Origin: Caldilineaceae bacterium
Lineage (GTDB): Bacteria > Chloroflexota > Anaerolineae > Caldilineales > Caldilineaceae
Assembly (NCBI GenBank): GCA_019455155.1
Contig: JACFMY010000010.1
Coordinates: 1 to 34,620 of the forward strand
Direction: 5' to 3'
Length of the DNA stretch: 34,620 nt
A program made the position numbers and the translations under genes. Positions 6,631 through 16,330 of this stretch are shown here, piece by piece. Within the stretch, counting starts at the first letter, position 1, and the number at the start of each line of letters is the position of its first letter. Under the pieces are notes generated by a model. The model was not told the origin of the DNA. It ran no database searches and saw only the letters and a program-made list of their open reading frames with translations.

Positions 6631-8634
6631 CTAGCGAATGTCGACGTTCATCTCTATCTGTTTCGTCCGTCCATCGTCGGCTTGTGCCACGGCCACCAGG
6701 CGGTGATTGCCTGCCTCAAACGCGGCGCCATCCGGCCACTCAAAGTTGTGGTCGGCGAATACCCACACGTTGCAGTCTGGCTCGCCTCCCTGGAAGATAC
6801 AGTAACCGGCTGTTCCCTCACGGCGGTAGCGCACCTCGCGACCATTTGGCCCAAACACCCACATTTCCACCGAGTCGATGCCGTCGCCGTCCCGGTTGCC
6901 CACGGAAGGATCGTAGGCCTCCACGCGGAAGGTCAACGCGTCCGAAATCTGGTTGGAGGTCGTGCCCGGTCCGGTTTCAACGATGTTGACGACCAAATCT
7001 GGCCGGCCGCCGCCGCCGGTCGTTTCCGTCTGCAAGTCCAGCTCGAAGCCCATGTTCCAGACCCGTGCCTTGCGGCCGGATGTGCTGGGGAAGGCGCGTA
7101 TCTGAACCGAGTAGAAGCCACCGTCCTCCACCGCGCAGTCGCTGTCTGGGAAGAAGCTGTTGCGGTCGACACGGAACGTGTTGCACTCTGGGAAATTGCC
7201 GCCAAATGAACAGAAACGAGGCGTTTCTTCATCCGTCGTGTAGGTGCCGCCATTGGGACAGTTGAATTCAAACTCGACATGGCTGATGCCGTCGCCGACG
7301 TTGTTGCCCTCCCTTGGGTCGAAGACGTACGCTTCCAGATACATCCGATCCCGGAAGATTGGATTGTCCGCGGTGCCGCGATTGTAGCCGTTGCCAGTGT
7401 AGATCTCGCCGATCAGGTCACCCGGCTCGCCGCCAGGCGCCTGCAGCACCACACCGGTGACACCAGGCAGTTGCGGCTGCGGCGGCACCGGCGTCTGCGT
7501 GGGGGTTGGCGTGGCCACAGGCGTACGCGTGGGGGTTGGTGTTGGCAGCGGCGTCGGTGTCGGCGGGATGACGCCAAGCGGCAGGCTGGACAGGTCGCCG
7601 GTGCAGTCAAGGAAATTCGGCGAGGCGCTGATCCAACCTTCCTCACCCGTATCTGGCATAGCGACCACCACCCAGCTGGCCGCTGCGTTGCGTGCCAGTG
7701 GGCGCACCTGGGTGCCCACTGGCAGCGCGCCGATGGTGGGCACGTAGACCGTACCCGGTCCGTAGCGCATATTGAGCGTAGCGACAAGAACATCACAGAC
7801 CGGACCAACAGCTGTGGCCACCGGCGTTTGCACGGCGGGCGCTGTGGTGGTCGTTGGGCTCAGGCTGCCCGTTCGCGTGAGGGGCATCGTCGTCGAGATC
7901 ATGTATGTCAGCGAATAGCCGCCGCGGTCGCGGATGCTGCTGCCTGCCGCTACCACCGTGTAGGGACCAACCTGGGGCAACACATAATCGCTGATGCGCG
8001 CGTTTGTGTCCTCGCCGCTGTCATCGTCAACCGCGAGTGGCTCGCGTCCTGTGGGACCATACAACTCCAAAAACGTGTTGAATTCCTGGCTCTCCATGTC
8101 AATGACGATGACGTCACCCGCGCAGCCGCGGAAGACCCATTCATCACCAATGCGGTCGGCCACGACACCCGTCACGGTCATGCTGGGCCACAGACTGACC
8201 TCCCCAGCAGCCGCCGGTAGGGCGACATCCTGAGCAACGAGCGTCAAGGTATAGGGGCCACGGTCGCGGATGCTTTTGGCTGCCGCCACAATCGTATACG
8301 GGCCGTTGTCCGGCAGAACGACCGCGGCGAGCGTGCCTTCCTCATCGGTCGCGGTCAACGGGTCACGGCCCGTAGGACTGTACAGTTCCAAGAACGGCTC
8401 GTACGCATCGCTCATCATGGTAACTGTGACAACATCCCCAGCGCAGCCGCTGAACACCCATTCGTCGCCGAAGCGGCTTTCGACCGTGGACGTTACGACA
8501 TCGCCGTAGCCGATGGTCAGATCACCGGTCATATCATTTTGGGCAACGCCGTTTCGAGGTACGCCCACAAGCCAAAGGCCTATCATGGCCAGTAACGCCA
8601 ACGCGACGATCAAGGGTCGAATGGCTTTTCGCAT
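6631..8634 (-). CDS. Secreted multidomain protein: two PPC-like repeats, SH3b domain, Pro-Thr linker, two C-terminal beta domains
   Basis: This 667-residue protein has a Sec signal peptide (about 1-31, [20 protein letters not shown] then a cleavage site near VAQ). Two homologous repeats at about 44-135 and 152-247 share [17 protein letters not shown] and GPYT(I/V)VAA(A/G)xSIRDRGxY; they resemble bacterial pre-peptidase C-terminal (PPC) domains. Residues 278-346 are an SH3b-like domain ([27 protein letters not shown]). A Pro-Thr linker runs 357-390. Two related C-terminal domains follow (about 405-545 and 548-667), each with a VFDP/AYDP...GDGI motif and a pair of cysteine-rich loops. It is likely exported and possibly cell-wall or surface bound. 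It starts 30 bp after the CHAT gene and is surely in the same operon, so the two products may act together. Confidence 0.85.
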   Translation of the reverse strand: MRKAIRPLIVALALLAMIGLWLVGVPRNGVAQNDMTGDLTIGYGDVVTSTVESRFGDEWVFSGCAGDVVTVTMMSDAYEPFLELYSPTGRDPLTATDEEGTLAAVVLPDNGPYTIVAAAKSIRDRGPYTLTLVAQDVALPAAAGEVSLWPSMTVTGVVADRIGDEWVFRGCAGDVIVIDMESQEFNTFLELYGPTGREPLAVDDDSGEDTNARISDYVLPQVGPYTVVAAGSSIRDRGGYSLTYMISTTMPLTRTGSLSPTTTTAPAVQTPVATAVGPVCDVLVATLNMRYGPGTVYVPTIGALPVGTQVRPLARNAAASWVVVAMPDTGEEGWISASPNFLDCTGDLSSLPLGVIPPTPTPLPTPTPTRTPVATPTPTQTPVPPQPQLPGVTGVVLQAPGGEPGDLIGEIYTGNGYNRGTADNPIFRDRMYLEAYVFDPREGNNVGDGISHVEFEFNCPNGGTYTTDEETPRFCSFGGNFPECNTFRVDRNSFFPDSDCAVEDGGFYSVQIRAFPSTSGRKARVWNMGFELDLQTETTGGGGRPDLVVNIVETGPGTTSNQISDALTFRVEAYDPSVGNRDGDGIDSVEMWVFGPNGREVRYRREGTAGYCIFQGGEPDCNVWVFADHNFEWPDGAAFEAGNHRLVAVAQADDGRTKQIEMNVDIR

Positions 8635-8664
8635 GGTGATGTCTCCTTCGTCAACTCATCTCGC

Positions 8665-11337
8665 TTACGGCTGCGCGCTGGTCTGGGCGTCTTGTCTCGC
8701 CTCAATAAACGTTTCGGTCTGCTGCTGGACAGTCTTGGTGACATCTCGATAGTACGTGCAGCCGCACTCGATCACCTTTAGCTGAAAGACCGGATCGGGC
8801 ACACTCTGGCCCGTATCGATACAACGCTGAAACTCGGTCTGGGCGTTTTCGAATTCAGGCAGGCTGGCCGCAGCTTTCTCCGTGACCACAGTGGGCGAAT
8901 CCTCTGCTTTGATAGTGGCCTGGATTGCCAAGCCTCGCAGAAGATGGTTGGCGCCCAATCCTTGTACCGCCCATGCCTGGTATTGCTGGTTATCCTCTTC
9001 CGTGAATATTCCTAGAACCTGCTCCAACTCGGCCCGCCCTTTGTCCAGCCACGCCACCGCGTCCTGCGCCGGACCATATAGCAGCGCAAAGTTGCCTTTG
9101 AGCTGGTAGGCCATGCCAAGCGTCAACCGGGCGACGTTGCCCGTTGGCGGCCAGGCCGACGTTGGCGCTAGCTCTACGGCCTTCATAAGCTGTTCAACGG
9201 CTCTGTCCAGGTCCCTTTCCGCTTCCTGTTCGCTGGCCGCGGCACGGCCTACAGCCTCCACCGCAATACATTTCTCCAGCTCAGGCGGGACGCCGGCACG
9301 AAGCGTAAAGAGCTGGGCGCGGTCAAAATAGGTGGCGCCGAGGGTCTGGTACGCATTGGCATAGTCCGGCGCCAGCGCAATGGCCTGCTCCAGCGCGTCG
9401 ATGGCCACGTCATATTGGCGTAGCCAAAAGGCCTCGCGCCCGATGAAGTAATAGATCACATCCAATCCGCGGGGCGCGTCCAGCCCCCGCATGGCACGCT
9501 CAGCCTGCTGAAAGATGCGCAACGCCTCTTCCTGCTCGCCGCTGAAATCCTTGACCATCCCTACGGTCAGCCAGAAGAGCGCCTGCGTCCGCGGGTCGAG
9601 CTGTTTTACGGCCTGGTCCATGGCCCGGGTTGGATCTTGGCCAAAGGAGATGGGCAGGGCGATGGGCTCACCAATGCGGTGACGCCCGGCCGCTGCGTCC
9701 GGTTCACCGTGCAGAAAATCTGACCGGTAATAGAATTCCAGGGACAAAGTCTTGCCGCCGTCGCGCACCAGGCCATAGACCACCAGATCCGCGGCGATAC
9801 GCTCGGCCAGCTGCGCCGCGGCACGGGTACGATCCTTCTCACTGTCTCCCAGAATCGGGCCAAATGTAATATTCTTGACCTTGTTGCCCTGGCAATCGTC
9901 ACCGTTGGCCCCATCATGCCAGATCCACACGCTGTCGGCCGCGCTGCCTGTAAGCTGCGGAAAATTGCCCGCGTATTCGGCGCAGAGACGGTCGAACACT
10001 GCCGTGCTGAGGCGTGCCCCTACCTCGGATGATCGCACCTGGCCGTTGGCTGCCACCTCGCCAAATTCAGCAACGGCAATGTTGAACCGGCCTTCCATCT
10101 GTGACGGATTCCACATCGGCTCAAGAACGGGATACAGCATCACGCCGGCAATGAGCAAGAGAATCAACACAATGGCGGCCAACGGCACCAGCAGCTGCCG
10201 CACGAGCCCCCGGAGCTGCCGGCCTGACTCCTGCTCTTCGCCAGGAAAGGTCCAGATCACACCGTCGGCCAGACGAGTGAAAAGCACAGGCGTACCCCAC
10301 TCAGCAGAATTGGCATTGGCCAGCTGAATTGCCTTCCGCCCCTCACCGACCGCGCTGTCCACAGGCAGGCCGGCCGCCAACGCGCTGTAGAAGCTGCCGG
10401 CAAACTCGGTCGCCGCCGCGTCTGAAATGGCATACTGCATGGCGACAACCGCCGGCAGACCGCGGCGCACCAGCGACGCCGCGATGCTGGAGAAGGGCAT
10501 CTGTTCGTTGCCGCGCGCGCCTTCACACGCATTCAGGACGGCAAGGCGCAGCGATGGGTGATCGGCAAGGAGCTGGCCCAGCTGTTCAGCCGGCAAGGGC
10601 CAGGCATGACCCGCTTCATCCTCCACGAGAATCGCACCCTGACCGGCCTGAGGGTCGAACATGGCATGACCTACGAAGTGAACGATGTGCCACGGCCCTT
10701 GCTGCATCGCTGTGTGTAGACTACGCCAAGTAGCACTCTCTAGCCACACGAGCTCAATTGTGTCCGCATCCTGGCGCCCGATGGCCGCAGCCAGTCGCGC
10801 CTTTTCTTTGTCTACGTCCAAAGGCGGCAGGTCGGCCGGGTTGGCTACGATGCCGAGCACGCGCAGCGGCGGTGTGACCGTAAACTCGCCATCCGCCTGC
10901 AAGATCTCGAGATAGCGCACGACGGGCGTATGGCGCGACAACACCACAAACTCGTTCGCCTGGGTATCATATAGAAACTCCCAGGGTACTGCCGCCAGCT
11001 CTGGGGCATTGATACGCAGCCGGATCCGCAATCCCCCCTCGCGGCCGGCCATCGCCTGGCGGCTCTGGGCATACGCCGTAAGAATATCCTGTTGGAAGAG
11101 CGCGTCGAAGAGCGTTGCGCCAAAGGCTTGAACCTGGCGCCGTCCATCGGCGTCGCCAGGCGCCAGGACAGCTGCATCCACGCGGCCAAGCCATTGCTCC
11201 AGCTCGGCGCGGCTATAGGGGAAAGTCATTTGGCCACGCGCCGCGCCGGCTGGCGAACGCAGCACAGACACGGGGTAGTGTGTGCCGTCGCCAGCGTCAA
11301 TTTCCAATTCAAAATCGCGGAGCGTAGCTATGGTCAT
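8665..11337 (-). CDS. CHAT-domain caspase-like protease with transmembrane helix and C-terminal TPR region
   Basis: This is an 890-residue protein. Residues about 1-365 form a CHAT (caspase HetF-associated with TPRs) module. The catalytic dyad is visible as H224 in WHIVHFVGHA and C271 in LNACEGARG, with VPWEFLYD at 118-124 as another family mark. A single hydrophobic helix lies at about 383-404. Beyond it is a domain beginning FNIAVAEFGE and containing ADLVVYGLVRDGGKTLSLEF (about 418-560), then TPR-like helices to the end (ALRIFQQAERAMRG; AIDALEQAIALAPDYANAYQTLG). Thus the protease and TPR parts are probably on opposite sides of the membrane. CHAT proteases cleave specific protein partners when triggered; the target here is unknown. 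The gene is followed after 30 bp by the secreted PPC/SH3b protein. ATG at 11337 has no clear Shine-Dalgarno. Confidence 0.88.
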   Translation of the reverse strand: MTIATLRDFELEIDAGDGTHYPVSVLRSPAGAARGQMTFPYSRAELEQWLGRVDAAVLAPGDADGRRQVQAFGATLFDALFQQDILTAYAQSRQAMAGREGGLRIRLRINAPELAAVPWEFLYDTQANEFVVLSRHTPVVRYLEILQADGEFTVTPPLRVLGIVANPADLPPLDVDKEKARLAAAIGRQDADTIELVWLESATWRSLHTAMQQGPWHIVHFVGHAMFDPQAGQGAILVEDEAGHAWPLPAEQLGQLLADHPSLRLAVLNACEGARGNEQMPFSSIAASLVRRGLPAVVAMQYAISDAAATEFAGSFYSALAAGLPVDSAVGEGRKAIQLANANSAEWGTPVLFTRLADGVIWTFPGEEQESGRQLRGLVRQLLVPLAAIVLILLLIAGVMLYPVLEPMWNPSQMEGRFNIAVAEFGEVAANGQVRSSEVGARLSTAVFDRLCAEYAGNFPQLTGSAADSVWIWHDGANGDDCQGNKVKNITFGPILGDSEKDRTRAAAQLAERIAADLVVYGLVRDGGKTLSLEFYYRSDFLHGEPDAAAGRHRIGEPIALPISFGQDPTRAMDQAVKQLDPRTQALFWLTVGMVKDFSGEQEEALRIFQQAERAMRGLDAPRGLDVIYYFIGREAFWLRQYDVAIDALEQAIALAPDYANAYQTLGATYFDRAQLFTLRAGVPPELEKCIAVEAVGRAAASEQEAERDLDRAVEQLMKAVELAPTSAWPPTGNVARLTLGMAYQLKGNFALLYGPAQDAVAWLDKGRAELEQVLGIFTEEDNQQYQAWAVQGLGANHLLRGLAIQATIKAEDSPTVVTEKAAASLPEFENAQTEFQRCIDTGQSVPDPVFQLKVIECGCTYYRDVTKTVQQQTETFIEARQDAQTSAQP

Positions 11338-11388
11338 GAAGCTATACAGGGAGTGAACGAACGCGCTGGGTGAGCGACAAGTCTGTTC

Positions 11389-11416
11389 ATTGTGCCAGAG
11401 CCTAGGGATATGTCAA
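11389..11416 (-). promoter_or_regulatory. Promoter of the CHAT/secreted-protein operon
   Basis: On the minus strand a perfect TTGACA (11416-11411) is separated by 16 bp from CACAAT (11394-11389). The expected leader before the CHAT ATG is about 45 nt. Confidence 0.5.
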
Positions 11417-11442
11417 GCATCGTTAGGAAACCCAGGGCTGAT

Positions 11443-12444
11443 TCAGGCACGGCGTTGGAGCATAGGTAACACCCGCTCGCCTAACAAACGTAGCCCGCGC
11501 TCAGGCGTGAGACCATGTGGCGTGCCCAATTCTACGCGGGTAGCGCCAGCAGCGAAGAGTGCTTCGACGTGCTCGACCAGGGCTGCCGGTGTGCCCGCAA
11601 AGGCAAATCGCTGTAACAGCGCGTCGGACACCAGTGCGCCAGCCGACGCGAAATCGTAAACGGCGGCCGCAGCCTTGATGCGCGCCAGGAGCTCGGGATC
11701 AAGTTGGACAGTCGGATCGAGGCCAGCGACTACGGGCAGGTAGAGCGCCACTTCACGACGAGCCGCTGCTCTGGCCTGGGCCCCATCTTCATCGACAACA
11801 CAGACCGCTCCCATCACAATACCGATCTCGTTGCCGCGCCGGCCCGCAGCCTCTGCCGCGCTGTCGATAATGGCACGGAAATGGGGCACTACCTCGGGAT
11901 TGGCGCTGCCGCCGATCTTTACCTCACTGATCTCCCCAATACAGGTGCGAATCGTCTGCTCACCCCACGTGCCCAGCAGAAACGGAATGTCTGCGCGCAG
12001 GATTTCCCACCGCAGCGAATCGCCGCCGGCCAGCGAAAAGATCTCGCCCGCCAACGGCTCGGGCGAACAGCGCAGCAGGTGGCGCACACAGGCCAGCGCT
12101 TCGCGCAACGCTTTGGTCGTCCGCCTGGGATACAAACCGGCGAAATCCAACCAGGCCCCGCGGGCAATACCCAAATAGGCGCGGCCCCCTGATGCCTCAT
12201 CGATGAGCGCAATGTTGCCTGCTATGTTAATAGGATGGCACGTGAAGGGGTTCACGGCCGCCACGCCCAGCCTGATACGCCGCGTCGCGCGTGCCATCTC
12301 CAGGAGAGGCAACCACGCCGGCTGGTAGAGCATATCGTTATAGACAGTCACGACATCGAAACCATACGCTTCGACTGCCGCGGCCAGCGCCCCATACGTG
12401 TGGATCGGTTTGTCAGTCTGGAAAGCAATGGCAAGCTGAGGCAT
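11443..12444 (-). CDS. LLM-class (luciferase-like, probably F420-dependent) oxidoreductase
   Basis: This 333-residue protein has the TIM-barrel pattern of bacterial luciferase-like flavin enzymes: an N-terminal LAIAFQTDKP strand, EMARATRRIRLGVAAVNPF, and GGRAYLGIARGAWLDFAG, which matches the F420-type subfamily's LGxGxG region. PFLLGTWGEQTIRTCIGEISEVKIGGSANP is also typical of the methylenetetrahydromethanopterin-reductase-like subfamily. It would carry out a hydride transfer or monooxygenation with F420H2 or FMNH2; the substrate cannot be read from the sequence. It lies 153 bp downstream of livF on the same strand, so it may act on a compound imported by the Liv transporter. A second LLM enzyme is at 23386-24381. 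Confidence 0.85.
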   Translation of the reverse strand: MPQLAIAFQTDKPIHTYGALAAAVEAYGFDVVTVYNDMLYQPAWLPLLEMARATRRIRLGVAAVNPFTCHPINIAGNIALIDEASGGRAYLGIARGAWLDFAGLYPRRTTKALREALACVRHLLRCSPEPLAGEIFSLAGGDSLRWEILRADIPFLLGTWGEQTIRTCIGEISEVKIGGSANPEVVPHFRAIIDSAAEAAGRRGNEIGIVMGAVCVVDEDGAQARAAARREVALYLPVVAGLDPTVQLDPELLARIKAAAAVYDFASAGALVSDALLQRFAFAGTPAALVEHVEALFAAGATRVELGTPHGLTPERGLRLLGERVLPMLQRRA

Positions 12445-12597
12445 AGGGTGGTTCAGGGAAATAGTCAGAGGTCAAGGTTGCAGACACAGCGGCGTGCACC
12501 GGCTTGCAGGATGGCCGGTATAGGATTCTGTGCACAGGCCGGTACCCTTTGCCGGTATCCATTTGAGCGACCCTTCTTCATGCTGCATTTTCCGGCC

Positions 12598-13323
12598 TCA
12601 ACCCTCGTTCCTCTGCCGTCTGCCAACCCCCAGGTATCCCTTCGCGGTCTCCTCGTCGGCCAGAATTGCATCGGCTGAGCCGTGGAACACGACACGGCCT
12701 TCACGCAGCACGTACGCGTCGTCACACCAGCGCAGGATGCTGCGTGCGTTCTGCTCCACCACCAGCAACGTGATGCCGGAGGCGCATAGATCCTTCAACG
12801 TTCGGAACACCTCGCTCACGAAGAGCGGTGAGAGGCCGGCGCTGGGCTCGTCGAGCAGCATGAGCTGCGGCCGTTTGAGCCAGCCCATGGCAATAGCCAG
12901 CATCTGCCGTTCCCCTCCACTGAGATGTGCCGTCTTCTGGCGCTGGCGTTGGGCCAGAATTGGGAACAGGGCATAACATTCGTCCATTGTCTCAGCCGCG
13001 GCGCGGTGCGACAGGCCACGCAGGGCCAGCTGTAGATTCTCGCGCACAGTCATCGTGGCAAACACATTCCCTCGCTGTGGCACGTAAGCCATGCCCAACC
13101 GGCTTAGCCCTTCCGTGCCGCGCCCTAACACCTCTTCCCCGCGCAGCCGTACCGAGCCGCCGCTGACAGTGGTCAGATTAAAGACGCTCTTGAGCAAAGT
13201 GGATTTGCCACTCCCATTGGGTCCCAACAGCGCCACAAACCGGTGCGCGGGCACCTCGAGATCGACCGCGTGTAGAATGGTGAGCTTGCCGTAACCGGCG
13301 GTGAGATTGGTTATTGAAAGCAT
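12598..13323 (-). CDS. livF: Branched-chain amino acid-type ABC transporter, ATP-binding protein LivF
   Basis: From the ATG at 13323 this is 241 residues, normal for LivF. Walker A GPNGSGKST is at 34-42, Q-loop VPQRGNVF near 81-88, signature LSGGERQ at 134-140, Walker B LMLLDEPSAGL at 154-164, and H-loop region LLVVEQNA. The AGLSPLFVSEVF segment and the lack of an inserted helical domain distinguish LivF from LivG. The frame is open back to a GTG at 13416, but homology begins at MLSITNLTAGYG, so I use 13323. This leaves a 127-bp gap after livG. It energises import together with LivG at the cytoplasmic face. Confidence 0.92.
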   Translation of the reverse strand: MLSITNLTAGYGKLTILHAVDLEVPAHRFVALLGPNGSGKSTLLKSVFNLTTVSGGSVRLRGEEVLGRGTEGLSRLGMAYVPQRGNVFATMTVRENLQLALRGLSHRAAAETMDECYALFPILAQRQRQKTAHLSGGERQMLAIAMGWLKRPQLMLLDEPSAGLSPLFVSEVFRTLKDLCASGITLLVVEQNARSILRWCDDAYVLREGRVVFHGSADAILADEETAKGYLGVGRRQRNEG

Positions 13324-13450
13324 AGACACCCGATTAGGTAGACCTCTCGACCAGACATGGCGGCCGCTTCGTGCGCGGGTCTGCCCTTCTGCTTTATCCA
13401 CATGCCGCACTGGCACGATGAGAGCGGCACCCAGCTGTTATACGCGGCCG

Positions 13451-14215
13451 TCATGGATGCTCCGCCGTCCCCCCAAAGTACACCTCTCTAACGACGGGAT
13501 CTTCCGCCACTTGCGCGGGCGTGCCCTGGGCGATTATCTGTCCCAGGTGCATCACATAGACCGTGTCGACATAGTCAAAGAGGATTTCCAGCCGGTGCTC
13601 CACAATGAGAAACGTGAGCCCTTCCTGTCGCCGCAGCCGTTCGATGAGGTCAAAGATCTCGTATGCCAGATAGGGCGCCACACCAGCCGTCGGCTCGTCC
13701 AGCAACAACATCCGCGGCCGGCCCATTAGCGTGCGGCCCAGTTCCAGCAGTTTCATCTGTCCGCCTGACAGGTCGGCCGCCGGCGTCAACGCCTGCCCTC
13801 TCAGGTTGAGCAAGTCGAGAATCATGAGCGCCTGGCTGGTCAGGTCACGTTCCTGCGGCCACCAAACGCGGTGAAACGGCGCACGCAGCGGTCCCTCCCC
13901 GCGTTGGTCGCGGGCCGCCAACAACACGTTATCCAGGACGGACATGCGAAAAAAGAGCGATGGATCCTGGTAGCTGCGCGCCAGCCCCAGTTGGAAGTTC
14001 CGATCCGGCCGTTGCCCGCCGATGTCATGGCCGTCGAAATGGATCGTCCCGCTGTCTGGGCGGATTGAGCCAGCCACGGTGCTCAACAGCGTGGACTTCC
14101 CGCTGCCGTTTGGTCCAATTAAACCCACGATCTGCCCGCGTGCGACCCGCAGATCGACCCCGTCCACTGCCAGCAGACTGCCGAACGATTTCCGCACACC
14201 GCGTAGCTCAAGCAT
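13451..14215 (-). CDS. livG: Branched-chain amino acid-type ABC transporter, ATP-binding protein LivG
   Basis: This 254-residue protein shows Walker A GPNGSGKST at 34-42, a Q-loop in ARSYQDPSLFFRMSVLDNVLLA at about 79-100, signature LSGGQMKLLELGR at 149-161, and Walker B MLLLDEPTAGV at 169-179. H-loop FLIVEHRLEILF and the C-terminal VVREVYFG are LivG hallmarks. The ATG at 14215 has GGGAG 7 nt upstream. It follows livM by 48 bp and pairs with LivF as the nucleotide-binding subunits of the importer. Confidence 0.93.
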   Translation of the reverse strand: MLELRGVRKSFGSLLAVDGVDLRVARGQIVGLIGPNGSGKSTLLSTVAGSIRPDSGTIHFDGHDIGGQRPDRNFQLGLARSYQDPSLFFRMSVLDNVLLAARDQRGEGPLRAPFHRVWWPQERDLTSQALMILDLLNLRGQALTPAADLSGGQMKLLELGRTLMGRPRMLLLDEPTAGVAPYLAYEIFDLIERLRRQEGLTFLIVEHRLEILFDYVDTVYVMHLGQIIAQGTPAQVAEDPVVREVYFGGTAEHP

Positions 14216-14263
14216 CGATATCTCCCAAACCGCAAGACCTGGACCATTGGATGAGTCGCCCGA

Positions 14264-15346
14264 TTAACCCTCTGTGAGGGATTGTACTTCTCCCCTTCTG
14301 CGCTCCGTGTGCGATACAAGTGAGCTCGCGCGCGTCGTGTTCGCGGGTTCCGGCAGGAGCCCTTGCGTACGGAAACGCAGCATAATGAGCAGAATGATGC
14401 CGAAGAGGATATAGCGGACGTAGTTGAATTCAAGCGAGCTGCCTAGCATGTTGAGCTGGATCGCGGATACGGCCGTGATGCGGTCCAGGAGGGTAACCAG
14501 CAGCGCGCCCAATAGCGCGCCCCGCATATTGCCCAGACCCCCTAGCACGATCATGACCCAGATATCCAGCGTGAGCCCCACACCATAGTCATTGGCGCTG
14601 GCAAAGCCGATGTTCGTCACAAAGAAGACCCCGGCAACTGCTGCCATGGCCGAGCCAATCACCATGGTCTGGGCCCGGAGACGGGCCATGGGCTTGCCCA
14701 ACGCGGTGGCGACGTCACTGTTTTCGCGCATCGCCTTGAGGACGCGACCGTAGGGTGATTGTACCAGGCGCCGGCTGTACAGATAGAAAAGCCCTGCAAG
14801 GACCAGCGTCAACACCGCGAACGCGCCGGCTTTTGCCTGGGGTGTGGGCAACCAGACGAAGGGCTGTGAGATGCCCGACACGCCGTTATAGGCACAGATG
14901 ATCGGTTCCGTGCCGCGCACGATAATGCGCACGACCTCGCTGCCTGCCAACAACACCAGCCCCAAATACCATTCATCTTTGAGCCGTAAAGCCGGGTAGG
15001 CAGCCAGATAGCCGACCAGGCCGCCAAGCAGAATTGCTATCAACAGCGTAATGCCGAAATTGGCCAGGGCAACGGCAGGCATGGTGCGCAGAATTTCGCT
15101 GCGTAGCTGCAGTGCCTGCCCCATGGTCGCGCCGCATGGATTGATGGCTTCACGTCCGGCAAGGAGCGGAAGCAGACGTGTATAGGTCACGCCAGCAGTA
15201 TAGGCGCCGATGGAAACGAAGAGCGCCTTGCCGAAGTTCGGTATGCCAGCCAGGCCATACTCAAGGTTCAGGCTCAGAGCGATCATGGCCGCGATGCCGA
15301 AGAGCGTGAGCAACGTGATGGTGGTACCGGCAGGGTCAAAGATCAT
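14264..15346 (-). CDS. livM: Branched-chain amino acid-type ABC transporter, permease LivM
   Basis: Using the ATG at 15346, which lies 2 bp after the livH stop, this is a 360-residue permease with about eight to ten hydrophobic helices. Family marks include LNLEYGLAGIPNFGKALFVSIGAY near the N-terminus, LVGYLAAYPALRLKDEWYL, the long EAA-like cytoplasmic loop SPYGRVLKAMRENSDVATALGK, and WVMIVLGGLGNMRGALLGA near the C-terminus. An unusual GREAINPCGATMGQALQLRSEI segment probably forms an external loop. The frame is open upstream to 15469 but overlaps livH there. It forms the membrane channel with LivH. Confidence 0.92.
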   Translation of the reverse strand: MIFDPAGTTITLLTLFGIAAMIALSLNLEYGLAGIPNFGKALFVSIGAYTAGVTYTRLLPLLAGREAINPCGATMGQALQLRSEILRTMPAVALANFGITLLIAILLGGLVGYLAAYPALRLKDEWYLGLVLLAGSEVVRIIVRGTEPIICAYNGVSGISQPFVWLPTPQAKAGAFAVLTLVLAGLFYLYSRRLVQSPYGRVLKAMRENSDVATALGKPMARLRAQTMVIGSAMAAVAGVFFVTNIGFASANDYGVGLTLDIWVMIVLGGLGNMRGALLGALLVTLLDRITAVSAIQLNMLGSSLEFNYVRYILFGIILLIMLRFRTQGLLPEPANTTRASSLVSHTERRRGEVQSLTEG

Positions 15347-15348
15347 GG

Positions 15349-16266
15349 CTAGCTCTGTCCTTCGCGGCGCGCCAGCAGTCCAACCAGCCCTTGGGGCCGG
15401 ACCAGCAGCATCACGACAATGATGAGAAACGGGATGGCTGGCTTGAAGCTGAAATCGATCCCGATCCACTGGTTGAGCGCAAGCATGAGCGTATTCTCGG
15501 CAAAGGCGACCACGTACGCGCCCAGAATAGCGCCAGTAAAGCTGGTCATGCCTCCCAGGACCGCCGCGGCGAAGATCGGCAACAGGATCAGCCAGCCAAC
15601 AAGTGGGTCAACAAAGGTATACATCCCCCACAGCGCGCCGCTCACGCCGGCCAGGCCGCCAACCAACAGCCACGTGAGGTCGACGACCCTGTCCACCGGT
15701 ATGCCGGTAATGCGGGCCAGCGTCTCGTTGTCGGCCAGCGCGCGCATCTGGCGTCCCAGGTCAGTGAAAGTGAGCAGGAAGCTCAGCACGGCAACCAGCA
15801 ACAGGCTACCTGGCACAACCCAGAGGAAAATGGTCGTAAGAGTCACTGGCCCCGCGGTCAACCACACCTGCTGAGGCACTTGAATGCGCTTGTCAAAGAG
15901 GTTGTACTGGTCCGCGAGCAGAAAGATGAGGTAGCGCACGATCAAGCCCACGGCAAACGTGGCCAGGATCAGCACATAGGTAGACGAACGCCGGCGCACA
16001 AGGGGACGGAATACGGATCGGTGCGCAGTCCATGCCGTCAGCGCAGCCACTGGAAACGCGCATCCTATCACAGCCAGCGGCTGGTCCGAAACAAACAGGG
16101 ATACGACCAGCGCCGTATAGGCGCCCACGGTGATCAGCTCGGCATGGGCAAAATTGGGGAGTTTTGCCACAGCCATGGTCAAGGTCAAACCGACGGCCAT
16201 CAAGGCATAGAGGCTGCCCACCTGAACGGTGATTACGAGCGAATTAACCAGCAATTGCAGCGTCAA
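15349..16266 (-). CDS. livH: Branched-chain amino acid-type ABC transporter, permease LivH
   Basis: The permease carries LivH hallmarks: GSLYALMAVGLTLTMAVAKLPNFAHAELITVGAY near the N-terminus, the cytoplasmic loop LGRQMRALADNETLARITGIPVDRV, and GGMTSFTGAILGAYVVAFAENTL near the C-terminus. I choose a TTG start at 16266 (305 residues) because GGAGG (16281-16277) is 10 nt upstream and a consensus-like promoter sits at 16331-16359. The frame is open to a GTG at 16452, but that start would lie upstream of the promoter and add an unrelated tail. It is the first gene of livHMGF and diverges from livK. Confidence 0.9.
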   Translation of the reverse strand: MTLQLLVNSLVITVQVGSLYALMAVGLTLTMAVAKLPNFAHAELITVGAYTALVVSLFVSDQPLAVIGCAFPVAALTAWTAHRSVFRPLVRRRSSTYVLILATFAVGLIVRYLIFLLADQYNLFDKRIQVPQQVWLTAGPVTLTTIFLWVVPGSLLLVAVLSFLLTFTDLGRQMRALADNETLARITGIPVDRVVDLTWLLVGGLAGVSGALWGMYTFVDPLVGWLILLPIFAAAVLGGMTSFTGAILGAYVVAFAENTLMLALNQWIGIDFSFKPAIPFLIIVVMLLVRPQGLVGLLARREGQS

Positions 16267-16330
16267 GCCGTGTTCGCCTCCACAGGTCGCCGGAATGTAG
16301 CCCACACGTAATTGGTGCTTATGTGTGCCG

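Noticed and set aside
6009-6989. 326-codon rightward open frame opposite mnmA and the secreted protein
   Set aside because: It lies antisense to genes with clear protein families, has no ribosome site or recognisable motif, and long antisense frames are expected in GC-rich DNA.
7480-7570. Short repeated units resembling a repeat array
   Set aside because: These encode the Pro-Thr linker of the secreted protein; spacing and content do not fit CRISPR or a mobile repeat.
7279-8220. 313-codon rightward open frame rich in Arg, His and Ala
   Set aside because: It is antisense to the PPC/SH3b secreted protein, and its composition is that of a shadow frame.
15391-16311. 306-codon rightward open frame opposite livH
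   Set aside because: It mirrors a clear permease; the product is Gln/His/Arg-rich with no fold signal.
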